DNA of 64,000 nucleotides, taken from positions 4,098,660-4,162,659 of the forward strand of contig NZ_CP007441.1 in the NCBI RefSeq assembly GCF_000590475.1, given 5' to 3'. Of this stretch, positions 63,593 through 64,000 are shown piece by piece. Under the pieces are notes generated by a model. It did no database searches and was not told where the DNA came from. It was given only the letters and a program-made list of their open reading frames with translations. The position numbers were made by a program, and so were the translations under genes. How positions within the stretch are numbered: the stretch's first letter is position 1; each line of letters opens with the position of its first letter. Source of the DNA: Stutzerimonas stutzeri (GTDB lineage Bacteria; Pseudomonadota; Gammaproteobacteria; Pseudomonadales; Pseudomonadaceae).

Positions 63593-64000
63593 ATGGGAAA
63601 AGCCATTCTCGTCGTGCTCGACGGCCTCAACTATCAGGTCGCCGAGCACGCGCTCGGACATCTACAGGCCTATTGCATCGCCGGTCGCGGCGCGTTGTAC
63701 CGCTTGCAATGCGAGCTGCCCGCACTGTCCCGACCGCTGTACGAATGCATCCTCACCGGCGTTCCGCCCATCGAGAGCGGCATCGTGCACAACGACGTGG
63801 TGCGGCTGTCCACCGAGCGCAGCGTTTTCCACAACGTCCGTGATGCCGGATTGATCACGGCGGCCGCGGCTTACCACTGGGTCAGCGAGCTGTACAACCG
63901 CGCGCCGTTTCACGCCGCACGCGACCGTCACAGCGAGACCCCCGAGCTGCCGATCCAGCATGGCCATTTCTACTACGAAGACCACTACCCGGATTCCCAC
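63593..64000 (+). CDS. Alkaline phosphatase-superfamily (type I phosphodiesterase/nucleotide pyrophosphatase) protein, partial
   Basis: First 136 codons; the rest is beyond the right edge. MGKAILVVLDGLNYQVAEHA carries the metal aspartate, and LSRPLYECILTGVPPIESGI resembles the nucleophile region of this superfamily, which includes phosphonoacetate hydrolase. Substrate unknown. It follows the solute-binding protein on the same strand, 147 bp later, across a palindromic repeat. Confidence 0.82.
   Translation, partial: MGKAILVVLDGLNYQVAEHALGHLQAYCIAGRGALYRLQCELPALSRPLYECILTGVPPIESGIVHNDVVRLSTERSVFHNVRDAGLITAAAAYHWVSELYNRAPFHAARDRHSETPELPIQHGHFYYEDHYPDSH

Noticed and set aside
1..64000. CRISPR arrays, tRNA or rRNA genes, prophage or transposase genes
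   Set aside because: None recognised by reading both strands; the repeats present are short palindromes and gene duplications.

Overview
The window looks like the chromosome of a gamma-proteobacterium of the Pseudomonas/Stutzerimonas (P. stutzeri-like) group. It has high GC, Pseudomonas-type housekeeping genes, and gene orders I recall from P. aeruginosa. The left arm, waaF-ilvE-glnE-aceE-aceF-dipA-msrA (1-13.7 kb), matches the PAO1 PA5012-PA5018 order. The stretch acyl-CoA dehydrogenase/cation-proton antiporter/MscK-like channel/selO (38.1-46.8 kb) matches PA5020-PA5023. These synteny statements are from memory, not from a search.

Between those two blocks lies about 24 kb that is elsewhere or absent in PAO1. 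It holds three large acyl-CoA dehydrogenases with an inserted diguanylate cyclase (14.1-21.3 kb), a small protein made only of flagellar-rod-like end motifs, and the biotin operon bioB-F-H-C-D (21.9-26.4 kb). comF is divergent from bioB across a BirA-type operator. srkA, rlmJ and a nitronate monooxygenase follow, then a carotenoid cluster (30.5-38.0 kb): crtZ converges on crtB-I-Y-X-idi, and crtE diverges from idi. The cluster should make zeaxanthin and its glucosides. The type 2 isopentenyl diphosphate isomerase gene (idi) is broken by an apparent 16-nt deletion in its glycine-rich motif. The crtE-idi divergent region carries a perfect TGTACAT-N10-ATGTACA palindrome.

From 46.8 to about 61 kb lies an auxiliary (orphan) type VI secretion module: a sigma-54-like promoter, hcp, vgrG, a DUF4123 adaptor, and a 1105-residue VasX-like effector with a MIX motif and hydrophobic C-terminal segments. 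A run of related two-helix membrane proteins, probably immunity proteins, follows. Copy A is intact, copy B is frameshifted at a G8 tract, copy C carries several lesions, copy D is an intact tandem duplicate of C, and E is a 3' remnant. No T6SS core (tss) genes are in the window, so the apparatus must be encoded elsewhere. A short duplicate of the 3' end of the downstream GntR gene lies inside the immunity array, suggesting the island grew or moved by recombination.

The right edge (61.3-64 kb) is a GntR/UTRA regulator divergent from an ABC solute-binding protein and an alkaline-phosphatase-superfamily enzyme that runs off the window. Both divergent promoters carry CTAG-centred palindromes. 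No tRNA, rRNA, CRISPR array, transposase or integrase was recognised.
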